Assembly: GCA_023014335.1 (NCBI GenBank) | Contig: JAECYW010000022.1 | Coordinates: forward strand, 992,001-1,056,000 | Source of the DNA: Galerina marginata | Taxonomy: Eukaryota > Basidiomycota > Agaricomycetes > Agaricales > Galerinaceae | Reading direction: 5' to 3' | Length of the DNA: 64,000 nt | Shown here: piece by piece, positions 33,408 through 45,482 of the stretch | Layout of the letters: the number at the start of each line of letters is the position of its first letter | Numbering within the stretch: position 1 is the first letter of the stretch | Notes under the pieces: model-generated | Seen by the model: the letters and a program-made list of their open reading frames with translations, nothing else | Databases searched by the model: none | Told to the model about the DNA's origin: nothing | Translations under genes and position numbers: made by a program

Positions 33408-34330
33408 TCACTCAAGCCTAGCCCTCTTGAAGCACCAGCAGGTGTAGGCTCTGCACCCTCGTCGTCGTTCCTGGAATTGGCCCGACCCCCAATGCAAACA
33501 CCGTCGTTGGCACATCCATTCTGAACTTGATGCCCTCCTTTTCATCGACGTCGTGGTGGCTTTGATTTTGGTCCACGCTCTCCCTTTCATGGGCCGAGTG
33601 CTCATCAGCATGGTCCCATGCACACACTCCAGCTCCTCCCTCTCCGTCTCTGACTTCAAGCGAAGGGTCCTCTTCAAGATTGCCAACACCGCGTTTACCA
33701 TCGCCGCCGCCGTCCTCTTTGGCTTTCGTAAATCTGACCACACTGTCGGCCCCTTTCAGTCTCAATCACCATAATACCATAATACCATCTAACTTGTCGA
33801 CATCCATTTCCATCCACTCGCACTGCCTCCTTCGTAGTCCTCCGCGGTGGGTGCCTGAGAGGAAGAATATTCAACTTGGGCGTGTTACCCTGCGAATGCG
33901 GGTGTGACTGCGGGCGCTTGCCTTCGATGACGGATTCGTCGTCGCCGGATCCCCCGTCTCTCACTTCGTCCCCAACAACCGAAACAGTAGTATCTACATC
34001 CCTCGCCCCCCGCCTTCCTTCTACAGCACCTTCGTCAGCGCAGGTTGCACTTGCACTGCCAGTGAGTTCGTTGGCGGAACTTAAGTCATGTCCTCGGTGC
34101 CTATTCGAATTCGAATTCGGGTAGGCTGTCGCGTTTTTCAACTCTGGGTGGTTCTTCGGGTTTGCCTTCAGCTTTGTCTTCGGGTTCAGAATGCCCAGCG
34201 GTGTGAATCCCGACGCCAGTCACAGCACAACCGCTGGCTTTTCATTCACTTGCCTAGTCGTCATGAACGTCCACGTCCGTGTTGAGGTGATTCCCTGACG
34301 AGACTGTCGAGAAATAATGACGGAGAGATA
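33408..34330 (-). pseudogene. Acidic gene family, shortened copy (B cassette)
   Basis: Minus-strand sequence ends in FKRARLE and stop (TCA at 33408), the same basic tail as the full copy in cassette E (FKRARIE). Upstream pieces match the acid-rich middle of the C copy, for example the ELTGSASATCADE region against YLSGSAGAGCTDD. The N-terminal third and the coiled-coil segment are missing and frames shift, so it is a deletion derivative. Confidence 0.5.
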
Positions 34331-34759
34331 TTAATGTAACGCGAGTGCTAGGGGCAACCGGAGACGTGGCAAACCGAGCGGCGGAGCTGTTGCTCCTTCG
34401 GTTCACGCTGCTGTATGAGTTGTCGGCATCACCGTCGTCGACGTTGTTGAGATCAGAGTTACCTTCGCCTGCAAGTTCTATTTTTTTCGATGTATTCAAA
34501 CGACGGAAAGGTTTACAAAAGAATGCATAACGTCAATTCAAGTCGGACGTCAGGCTTACAATATAGAGTTATCAATTGTGTTCGAACTGCCAACATTATC
34601 ATCTGGGTACTAACTCGTTTGCCGGTGGTAATATTACACCCTTTTCCTCCTGTGCTATTTCTTATTGAACCATAAATAACTGATTGTTTTGCTTCAGATT
34701 GTTGTTTTAGTAATATATCATGTCCGAGAAACGGATTGACTTACAAAAATTCCTGCAAT
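34331..34759. repeat. Conserved linker between NACHT B and the acidic gene
   Basis: This block of roughly 400 bp is shared by all five cassettes. Just past each NACHT stop codon is a GTAAGT on the minus strand, and in copies A and B a matching acceptor (CTAG or TCAG before TTATTTATG), so the NACHT 3' UTR may contain an intron. Confidence 0.5.
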
Positions 34760-37204
34760 TCACTCGGACAATGGGTCCTTTGCGTCTACCCGGGCCAGAT
34801 ATCGAGCAATCTCCCTGGTGACAGCTCTTGTTCGGCAGGTGTACTTCCTCAATAGTGGCCCAAACCTCTGTCTACGTGCCAGGGCGGTCAACTCTTCGGA
34901 GATGTCGGATTTGGGGAGTACATGGACAAGGCATTTCAACGCCAGGCAGAAGGCGCTCTCATATAGGTGCAGGCGATTCAGCGGGACACTTTCCGTTCTT
35001 TTGAGTTGCAATTTGACTATATGCGCAGCTTCGGATGAGTATGCTTGTTGTACAAGTTTTTGCCACAGCCAGGGGAGATTTTTTTGTCGTCTGTATTTCC
35101 TTTCGGTTGTGTGGTTCGATAGGCGAATTTGTTCATAATGATTGGAGATGTGCTTCAGAAAATATACAGCTGCCATCGCATACCGTTGGCCGTTCAGCAT
35201 GTATTCCCCAGATCGATTGGAATCTTCAAGAAATTCTGAAATGAATTGGCCATATTCGGAATAATAGTGGATGTAGAACAAAAAGGAAAGTTTGTCCAAG
35301 GCCAATTGAGCCTCGTCCAGCTGGAATAAACCAATGCTCGGAAGAAAAACAAGCGAGTGACCTTTCATCTTGACAACAGCAACCAGAGCAGTCAGATTTG
35401 GGCCTGAATACATTTTTTCCATTATTTCTTGAGCAAAGTGGTCAAAGAGCCGCAGTTGGTGACTGTGTACATCTGATCCATTGTCGAATTTCTAACATAA
35501 AGGTCAAAGTCAAAAAATTTAAAGCAGATAAAGGTACATACCCATAGTTTGACGGTGGTGAAAAATTCTGCAACACCCCCATGGTACCGACATCCCACTA
35601 GAAGAGACCCAATTGAGAAATTGGTTAGGTCATTGAGGAGGTCCTGGGTAGGTGCAGCATTGCAAAGAAGATCCACAGCACTAAATGCCACTGTCCATTT
35701 TTTTTCTCCCTCTGTTGCCAGGATTATGAGAGTTTCAAGGGCAAAGTCAGAACAACTGAAAATAATTATTCACCTTTGAGGTAATGAATGCATAAATGTG
35801 CTAATTCAGCACAGAGAAAGGGATCACTGATATAGAATTCTTGTGACCTTGAATAATCACGAAGAAAATCCCACAGAGAAGCATGAAAAATGTTCAGTCC
35901 TTGCCAATGTTTGCCTTCACCGTTTGTTCGGTCCTCGACAGAAATAAGCGAGGTAAGATCACATAAAAGCCACGAAATATCCCCAAGATTGAGCGACAAG
36001 ATTTTTTCTATGTCACTCACTGTATGATCTATGGGCAAGTGGAAATCGAGGGCAAGGATGCGTAGGACTGATTCATGATCCTCTGCAGACAATAAAATGT
36101 GCCTGTATAATGCATCAAGCTCAGCAAACGGCATTTCACGGTTCGCTGGATGAATTCCGAGGACAATATCCAACCGTATATGTGGTCGATGACGAGACGA
36201 CGAGATAAATTTTACCACAGTTGATGCGTAAACGAATTGTCCCGAAGATTTTTCGACTAAGGAGTTCAAGATGCTGTCAGTGGGCCATGCAGGCGGAATA
36301 TGTGTGTTAAATGGGTGGGTGTCCTTGATTTCTGTGAACTTGTCCTGAAGGAAGACGCGAATGTCGTCGGATGGAAGGTAATCGTCATTGAGGGCAACCC
36401 TGGTTGTGATTTCCTTCAAGTATCCCACGTCGAATGTGCGCATTATATCGTGCTCTGGGCGACTAGCAATGAAGAATATTAAGGGTAAATTATGTTGTTG
36501 GAGCGCTCGTGAAATAGTGGTTAGGATTTTGACCTGACTTTCCCGGTCGTCGCATTCGTCGAGGCCATCGATAATGACTATACAGGGGGCAGCCACCGCG
36601 TCAAAGCTTCCCGCTTCAATGCGCTTCTGTAGTGGCTCGATGATTAGGGCCAATATCTGCGCATCGAGTGAACGGGTAAAGATGAATGGATCCAGGTCAA
36701 TTGCTCGGATGAGGTGATCCCTAAGGTCCGGGAAACAAATTGAGGCTTGGTAGGCAATAGTGGCAATGAGGGAACGGCCGTGGTTTCGCGTTGGGTCTGA
36801 CCTCGAGAAGAAATAACTGGCGACAAGAATTCCTTCCTCGTCGCATAGCTCAGCGATCGAGTGGGCAATGGCCGACTTGCCCGATCCAGCTGGGCCGTAG
36901 AGCCACATAATCAACGCCTCTCGCGTCTCTGGGTCGAGACCGCAAATCCAATCCATAATTTTGTCGAGAACGGCGACGCGAGTGTTTGGATGGCATTTTG
37001 GCGGGTCGTGCACGTCGTTGGAATTGTGGAATGCTGTCGGTGAAGCAGCCTCGAGCAGGCGGTCGAAAGGATCTAAACATCGCGTATTTATTTTCGAAAT
37101 TACCTAGGTCTTTGGAGAGGGTACGTACCCTTGGAGACAGTAGTATACTGGTGAATGTGTTGCTGAAAGTGTCCTCCTGTAATCAAGTTCTGTGAACCGA
37201 ACAT
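34760..37204 (-). CDS. NACHT domain NTPase, NLR-like (copy B)
   Basis: Same architecture as copy A. Exons on the minus strand: 37129-37204, 35774-37072, 35542-35711, 34760-35491; 758 aa. The start is MFGSQNLITGGHFQQ, four residues shorter at the N-terminus than copies A, C and D because the MPSS codons are absent. Walker A GPAGSGKS is at about 85-92, Walker B reads IVIIDGLDECDD, and the sensor-like IASRPEHD follows. The C-terminal domain begins KFDNGSDVHSHQLRLFDHFA. Intron 1 (56 nt) would break the frame if retained, unlike in A and D. Role in allorecognition or defence is inferred from the family. Confidence 0.88.
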
Positions 37205-40200
37205 AGTTAGCAGTTATGGAACATTGGAAGGGAACGGGATGCGCAAAGGTGGATGATAAGTAGGGATGTGGGCGAACAGAGTAAGGCTGTGGCCGGGTCT
37301 CGCAGCCATCTGGGTTGATGGTGATGCATCAGCCCAGGATAGAACAGATAGATGTGGAACTGACATTGCTCTGATAAAGGATGTCCTTTGCTGATCAGCT
37401 GCCTGCATTAGACCTAGATGGCGTGAATAAATAGAACGATTCATCGCTCACTTGACCTGCAATGCATGCCATAATTAGAAGAGGACACGATTGTTGGAGT
37501 TTGGGAATAAGAAGAATAGGGATTGAATACATAAATACAAGACGGAATTGATAATGACATCAATTAAATGTGCAGAATGGAACGGAAGGGGGCATGGACG
37601 TGCGCGGGGAAAAAGCAAAAAGTGACAATCGAAATGGAATGACGAAATAAAAGCAACAAACTTGAAGTATAGCAACCTCGAGGATGGAAGACCAAAATAA
37701 AACTTGGCGTTGGTTCGCTACGTGATATTTAGGAAGGTCGGGTCCAACGCTAACAGTTCTCCTCAAAGCATTGGGAGAAACTCAAGAAGACGACAGTGAA
37801 AGAATTCGACAACAGGTCCAGCTTCGAAACAAATGTTAATTATAAGCAAACTCGATTCAAAATTGGCTATACCCACTCCGAGCATCGTCGCGATGTCTGC
37901 CTTCTGTAAAATTGCAGAGTTGGAATACAAGATTCAGAATAATGCGGTTCCACGCCTATGGCACCAAAGGAGTCGAAAAAAGATGTGAAGTACTTCATCG
38001 GCGGAAGTTCACCAGGCCAGCAAGTCGTCTGTACACCCTTCTGGGTTGCGAATCCCTCAGGAAAAGCGACAGGGCTTGGGAAAACGAGCCGTGACGGAGG
38101 GTATGAGGGTTTTAAATCGCGTTTCGAGCCCTACTGCGCCTGCACGTTAACCCGAGCAGCATGCGAGACGATAGAAAGAGGAGGAGTCGAGTTGGTGCGA
38201 GTGTCACTGGGGCCTGTGGTTCGGATGCCTGGCATCCGCCTGGGGGAGCGGAAGTTCTTCCTGTGAGTGTCCAGCAGTATCTGCGATTTCTCGTTGGTGC
38301 CCGCTTCGCCTGCGTATGAGGGTACCTAGATATGATGTCAGATTAGCATGAATATTGCTCACGACGACCTACGTACTTAACATACAGTGCAAACTTGGCC
38401 AGCGCCCAATCAACTTGTTCTTTTGTCGTGATACATTTCGACATATCATGCTGCGTCTTGAGGTCCACGTCCGGAAGGATGAAGGGTATTAAGTAAAGAA
38501 GGAATAAAGCCCGGGTTAGTAGCTCTAATAGCCTATAGGTTGGTGCCGCGGGTGCTATTGAGTTTCGAAGGCCTGAAGAGAGACCCTGCGTTTGGGTGGT
38601 CTCCTCGGTATATTGAAATCCATTCCTGAAATGCCGTCCATTGCCGAGATCGAAGAGGGAAATGCAAAGAGGTAAGTAGAAGATTACTGGTCAACCGGTC
38701 ACTCTTAGTTCGATTCGATTCGGCGAAGGTGAAAGATGCGCATAGAGGTGGCAAATATACCAGGAGATCTGTATCTGTATAAGAAGAATAATCAATGAAG
38801 GTACCGGAGAATGGGCCAAAACAAACAATACTTATATGCTGAGGTCAAATTCTCGCGATGAAGAGAGCAGGAGGGATGGTGGTCGACGAGGTCAAAGGAA
38901 AGCTGCTTTGCTTACGTTATCCCTTAGTTGGAATTGATCCGCTGCACCGTGCTCTGCTTCACCATCGACTTCTTCTCTCTATGCACCACTACCTCAATAA
39001 TCAAATAATAGAGTAAAATCACGCTTCATACGAACCAGGGTGGCTTGTGGAAGGTTTGGGGCTCGAAAATCGGTCCCATGAATCTTTTCAGTGAGTGTAT
39101 TGCACAAATTTTCATCCCTTTCTTACCCTTGAACGTCAGGAGCCTCTAAAGCAAAGTTCAGGGTACCAAACCCTCATTGCACATAGCTTTCTCTGAGATT
39201 TACCGCCAAAACTCTCGTTCTGTGTGGCAAATATCGCCAGGAGTGATGCGTCGATTGGTACAACTCGATCCAATCTCGGGACTTTCCGGCTTCTCCCGCA
39301 CCACGTTCCACGCCCGTTCACGGCGCCTTGACGGTCAACAACATTGCAGGCCGACGCCATGTTAAGTCAATAAAAAAAACCTTTACTTGATTACTTCGTT
39401 GGCTATGGCTCCGAGCAACAGTATCTGCACATTAGAGCCCAACTACAACAACGTCCACCTTCAACACCACCTTCAACAGCGACCGTAGTTTGGGGAACTT
39501 AGGTATGTCCTCGGTATGTCCTTGCGATATCATGTCTAACTGTTTTTCTACAGATTACATACTTTGCCTGGGCTTGTGCTGCCTGGCCTGCTCGCGCTTT
39601 TCTTTCATTCGACGAAGTTAACAAGGCCGACCTCATGTCTTGAACCACAGACTGGGAAGGCACCAAAGTGGGACACAGGCGCCTTGCATGTGCCGTTCTA
39701 AGTGGCCCGCCGTTTTCCTGCTAACCTCAAATCTTCTAGCTGTGATACGACAACAACCACCATTCCCCCCGTTGTTGGTGTCTCGTTGTCGCTGTTCCGG
39801 CCACCTTCGAGCTTCAACCCCTCGAGAGTCGTAGAAAGCTACGTCAAGCGCGGTACCGCTTGGCGCGGTTTTGTCCACACACCAATCCGAACCATCGACC
39901 ACCACCGAAATTTTTATCAACCACAGACCGAGAAGGCACCGATTCGAGCTTCAAGTTTCAAGTTTCAACCTATCGTATTCCAAACTCGGCCTCGAGATCA
40001 CGGTCTAGATATTGACGTGGACGTAGACGTGGATGTCGTTACACTATGCGGATATCGCGTCGGTGAAACTGGTGTGTATTTGAAAACCCTGCCTCCCTCC
40101 CCTTTCCTCACTCCCTGCATGCTGTCAGCTGTGTCCTTATCCTCCTTTTTCCATCTCAGACGTCTTTTGTGTGTGTCTCTGCTCATTTCCTAGCTGACCT

Positions 40201-41940
40201 GTCTCCCCTTAGAGTAAACATCGTCCTACTAGCAACATCAACCCGATGCTGCTCGCCCAACTCAACGTCGAACGGGAGGGTACCTGTATATACCCATGCC
40301 CAACACCCATCCCTCACCCAGGAGCGGAATGCCGAAGGCTCCTGCACCCGCCTGCACCATGAACAGTGGTAACTCATTTTATTTTCCTGTTGCTTATCAT
40401 GAACCTGTAGAGCCCAGCATAAATGACCAAACCATACGAGTGAAAATGCAAGCTACGAAAAAGAAGAAGAATAATACAGCGGCCGTCGGCTTAATGCGCC
40501 GAAGGAAAGGTTACAACGGTAAGTCTTACCCACTTTTATCATCATGACCAACTGCTCAGTATCTCTAGACCATTACTACTTTGTTGCGAAGATTTTATTC
40601 ACCCCAATCACCTCACAGGTCTGTATAGCTGTGCTGATTGACACAAGTTAATACGTCTGTGAGGTCACGAAAGGTGGTATACCTCCTGTAATTATGGCCA
40701 CCATTCCCTGTCATAAGTAGGCCCTTCAACTGGTCTCTATCGCTAAGAGGTTATGCTGAAAGCCGGAGAAATGAGATTCTCCTCGGAATTCTCCTCCTCT
40801 CCTCTATTCAACGGCTGCTTAAGAGTTTAGATAGTAATGGTCTCCTCAAGTGATTCAGATGTCTGTCATTGGCCGAGGGAAGGGTATGTACCTGTGATTC
40901 AAGTGAGGGTTCATCTGTTGTCTTATCGGTTTGAGGCTCCTCAAAATTCCAAGTGGCCATTTCAACGTCAGGAAATCGCTGCTAGACAGAGGCTTGAAAT
41001 AGTTTAATGTAAGTGTTCCATTAGCACCATTCAATTCATAATGCTTATTTAATTTCTTGGCAGTCCCTCCCCAAAGCACCTCACAGAAATTTGAAGATTC
41101 AGGTGAATATGTCAACCGATTTTAAGAGCTGAAATGGCCTTATCTTCATCCATGGTTTTCCATGGTTTCCTTTATTAATCTGTCGACTATTCTTTCTTGT
41201 TATTGTTTCTTCCCTTCATTCCATTATTCTGCATTGGCAGGATCGGTTGGCTGGGCTCTCATTATTCCTTTGCTTATCTTTATTCCATGCTTACGACCTA
41301 CAGATGTTTCCGTTCACTTACCTATATATATATTACCATGGTGTCTAACGGACGGCATACCTTCACTCCGTATTCCCTCAGTGCAGAAATTTGGTAGCTG
41401 TTTCTTTTTCCATATAATTTCACTATACTCAAGCCCCTTCCCGATGACACTTAAATATGACTTTGTGTTGATTTTTTTATCCCTTTACCCACTCGCAATC
41501 CATTTTGTTTTTGGTGTGCTACTCGAGTATAAACATGAAGGACTTAAGTTGTTCCGATTCCTTTGAACCCAACTTCAATTTATTCAAATAATTATCACTG
41601 TGACCTTGGCATTGTTTAATTAATAGAATACCCTACCTAGACGCAGACCGGATTGCCGTCCAGCGACTGATTTTCGGGCTGAGGACGCTCCGTTTGGCGG
41701 GATGGGAATTTGCTGTATAAGGAAAGCCACGTGTAAGATCTGGATCGAGTTGTACCAATCGACCTAAGACTCTATCGCCAGCTATCAGGCATGGCGGATC
41801 GACAACCATGGCTTCGCTCAAGAATCCCGTCAATTTGTGGGTAAATACGTCTTCCCAAATCTTCCAAACCAAGTATACAAATCGTTTGCTAACAACGTGA
41901 ATTACAGAACCTTCAACTACCCCCGCGAGATTCGAGTTCT
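37205..41940. other. Inter-cassette region without a confident gene
   Basis: Begins with the NACHT B upstream region, with a possible TATA (CTATTTATTC, minus strand, about 37424-37433). Frames at 37958-38266 (+) and 39702-40193 (+, ending in repeated Asp-Val) lack recognisable domains. The stretch 38820-39330 is a decayed copy of the cassette flank. 40560-41160 is AT-richer with nothing recognised. A 134-codon hydrophobic frame at 41162-41566 (+) has no splice context or paralogue and is probably chance. Confidence 0.35.
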
Positions 41941-44920
41941 TCAATCAACCTTGGCTGCCTTGAACTGGCGTTCTTCGACTGAAGACGTCCTCGCCGTCCG
42001 GTGTCGAAGAAGATGTCACTGGGGTTTTCCGCAAGTTGGGGTTCTCCGCCTCGTCGCTTGGGTATGAGCCACCGTCCCCGTCGTCCCCCTGACGAATGCC
42101 GAGTGCTGTGAAGCCGACATTGCGTTTATCATTCCTGCCCTCATCGCCATTGTCGACTGTATTCTCGTCAAAACCTTCAGCTGGCAGCTGTGCTCGCTTT
42201 TCGTCGTTGCTGTAGTTGAACTGGCCGCCCGCGCACGTGAAATAGTCCACACGTCCATCCTGCACGTTGCCGCTCTCCTCGTCATCGTCGTCGTGGTGGC
42301 ATTGGTTTTGGACCATCCTTCCTTTCTTTTCATGGTCCAAGAATTGGTCGTTCGGTTCTTCGCACCACTGCAGCGCCCTCTTCATCTCCTCCGGCACCTC
42401 CTCCACAATCTCTCGCAAATTCAACTTCAAGACCCTCAGCACTGAGGCTTCCACAATCGCCACCTCACTACCATCACCTCTGTTCTGCCCTAACCACAGT
42501 CCCGTCTCCTTCGTCGAGGTCAAGGTCATCCATCCCATTCTCGCTGCCTCCATCGTGGTCCTCGGCGGTCGATGCTTGGAACGGAAGAAGATACAAATTA
42601 AGCGCATTGCAATGCAGCACTGGCAACTGCAGCTCCGGGTGGTTGCCTTCAAGTACGACGAGTCGTCTTCGCTGGAGTCGTCGCTGGATTCCTGGTCACT
42701 AAAGTCGTCCTCCTTATCTGAACCAGTGGATTTGTGGTTAACACCACCCTCGCCCCCCGGGCGATCTCCTGCATCGTCGTCGTCGGTGCAGCCTGCACCC
42801 GCACTGCCTGAGAGGTAATTGGTATGATTCAGATCACCGTGTTTGGTTCCCAATTCGAATTTGGGTGCAGTTTCGCATTTTTTCAACTCCAGGGGATCCT
42901 TCCTCCTCCTTTCAGGTTTGTCTTCAGGTTCATCTTCAGGTTCAGAACGCTCAGGGGTGTGTATACCAGCTCCAGTCATACCGCTGGCCCCGCCTTCCTC
43001 ACCATGCTCGTCATCGACGTCCATATCGACGTCCACGTTGTTGGTGGTGTTCCTGTCGTCGTAAGCATGTTTGAGTGATGGGGTGCCCTTGATGGGATGG
43101 GGTGCCCTTGATGCTCCTGTGTTGGTGCAGCTGCATGCTGAGGAAGAGGGTAAAGTCGTTACTGGGTTCGTCATCGCCGGCATAATAAATGGTGGCATCG
43201 TCATCCCCGCCATCCGCGTCAGCATCAAGCACAACGGCACCGTTGCCAGCAGGACCCATCGCAGAGTCGTCGAGTGTACTACGTGAGGAGACATCATACG
43301 TGTATTCGCGATTATCGTGCCGTCCGCCCTCTCGCCCAACATCATCGTCGCCATCACCGTCTCCCCCGCCCTCGCGTAGTTCCCGTTCCCATTCCAGGTC
43401 CAGGTCCAGGCAGGTGCTGCTCCTGCTCCTGCTCCTGCTGCCGTAAGGTACCCTCCTTTCACCGTGGTTGCTGGCCCTATCTTCAGCCCCGGTTCTGAGC
43501 CCGTCTTCTGCGCCTGCTCCTTCTTCTGCGCCGCGTCGCGGGGTCCTGGTGTCCCAAGTTCATACAGAATCGGTGTTGGCATCGGCGTTGATGCTCTTCC
43601 GCTTCCACTTCCACTTCCGCTCGATCAAGGTATGTGTTAGCTTTAATTCCAGGTTTATAATGTTTTCTAATCGTAGTTTTGCCTGTTAGTCTCGATCGTG
43701 AAATCCACGTCTTCCTCCTGCGCTGCTGCTTTTTCTTGAACACCCGCTGGTCCAGATCTGGCTGACTGAGCTTTAGAGGCAATGAAGGACAGCATGACAG
43801 CAGGTGTGGGTGGGGGCGCAAGGCGAGGGCGAGGGCAGGGGTGATCTTGCTGCCTCGATAGACCGTCGTCGGCGTTGTCGTTATCGGAGGAGAAAGATCC
43901 TCTGCAAAAGGGAGAGTGGGAGTGAAAGTGGGAGGGAGAGTGGGAGGAGGTCGCAAGGACGCCGCTACCTCCATCTTGCAATCGAGGCCGAGGTCGACAC
44001 GAGCAAGCCTATAACCCCGTCGTGGTCAGCTTCGGCATCGGCATTGGCACCCCCATCGTCGTCGTCTACGTCGACCTGGCCTGGCCTGACGTAATTTCGC
44101 GTCTCGTGCCACCGGTACTTCTACAACCAGCAATATGTTCTAAGTCCTCCTCCTGTACATCGCCTCCCTCTCCAACCTCGTCGTTCGTATCAGCGTAGAC
44201 GTACTCCGCCTCCGCATCTTCCGCTTCCGCATGGCCAACGCCATCTCCAAGCGCTTTCGCCCCAGTCGCGCCCACGTTCTCCGCCTCCTCGGGCTCAACA
44301 ACTAGAGGCGCGGGTGCCGGTACTGCCCACTGTGGCTGAGCTTCATAGGAGGACCGCATGCATATGCCGCTGCGAGAGGAAGAAGGTCGAGGGTGTCGAG
44401 GGAGATTTGATGGGTATTTGTCGTCGTGATCCCTGGTGGATGCACCAGACCCACCACGTGAACGAGTGGCAGGAGTCCGAATGCTGCTGGTCGAGGCTGG
44501 TGCGCCTCTGCCATGCCCGTGGTTCTTCTTGATGTCGTATCCTATCAGCATCTGCGCTTGATTCTTCTCATCCTGTTTCTGATCGTCCTGCAGATTCTCC
44601 TCTCTGAGCTTCTCCTCCTCGGTGGTATCCGTCTCCTCTGCCTTCGCCTCCTGCGCTCCAACACGCACCGCTCTTCCCAATCGAACTTCGTTGAATGGTG
44701 CGGATATACGTACGGATGGCCGTGCATATTGGGCGGGAATTGATAGGTCGTCCTCGTCGTCGTTAATGTAGGAGAACTGTTTGCCACGAAGGCGAGCGGC
44801 AGAGGAGGACGTTCTCATAATCGATGCTGGCGTGCTTTGCCTGTCTTCGTGGTCCTCGGCGATGCTTCCTTCATCAACGTATCTCGCTGGATTTCCTAGA
44901 TCAGCCGTCGCCATTTTCAT
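41941..44920 (-). CDS. Acid-rich protein with C-terminal basic tail (C cassette), exons unresolved
   Basis: Not a family I recognise. On the minus strand the first exon from ATG 44920 encodes KMATADLGNPARYVDEG, acidic tracts (INDDEDDLSIPAQY), Glu/Lys-rich runs and EYVYADTNDEVGEGGD. Later blocks include KLRLENIINLEL-like sequence, DVDMDVDDEHGEEGG and SDQESSDDSSEDDSS, ending near FKAAKVD and stop (41941). The same blocks in the same order occur in cassettes D and E, which argues for a real gene on this strand. An indel in the ENIINLEL region suggests this copy is decaying. Composition suggests a largely disordered, perhaps nuclear protein. Several introns are needed and I could not place them all. 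Confidence 0.4.
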
Positions 44921-45482
44921 GGCCTTAGCCTCTTCGCCTGCTGTGCATGCCAACCGAGCGTCACTGGCGGATGTACATGGATAAAGGCGAAGAGCCGATA
45001 GGCCAGCGCTGTCGCTCTTCGAAGAGAACGACCACTGGCGAGACGGCCGAGAATGACAACGCAGAGATATTGTGCAGTCATCCTTGCCAGCAGTCGGCGA
45101 AGCAGCTGCTCCTTCGGTTCACGCTACTGTCTGAGTGGTCGACATCGCTGCCGTTGACGTGGTTGGCGTTCGAAGAACCTTCGCTGCCAAATTCTGTTTT
45201 TCTCGACGTATTTAATTGATGGCAAGTTTTACAAAGGAACACATAATATTAGTTCAACGCGAACCTTCGTCGGAGCCAGGGTTATGATATAGATTTAGCA
45301 ATCGTGCACATTTGTACATAATTACAATCCGTTCGAAAACTTGTTCGTCGGCTGGAACATTTTATCCTTTTCCTCCTCTATTTTCTAAACCGAGATTCAT
45401 AATTAGTTGTTTTGCTGCAGGTCGTTGTTTTAGTAATACATCCAGTAGAAGCAACAGACTGACTTACAAAAAGTCCCGCAAT
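44921..45482. repeat. Conserved linker between NACHT C and the acidic gene
   Basis: Equivalent to 34331-34759, 53719-54242 and 62646-63266. Contains the presumed promoter of the acidic gene and the NACHT 3' UTR. Short open frames differ between copies and are not conserved as protein. Confidence 0.5.

Noticed and set aside
37958..38266. 102-codon frame, MAPKESKKDVKYF start
   Set aside because: No known motif and no second copy; the opposite strand also has a partly open reading with intron-like signals, so the coding strand cannot be decided.
41162..41566. Hydrophobic 134-codon frame resembling a membrane protein
   Set aside because: AT-rich, many Phe/Leu/Ile as expected by chance, no paralogue, no promoter or intron signals.
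42267..43498. Several plus-strand frames rich in Ser, Arg and Pro
   Set aside because: They are the complement of Asp/Glu-rich codons of the minus-strand acidic gene; no splice plan or conservation as protein.
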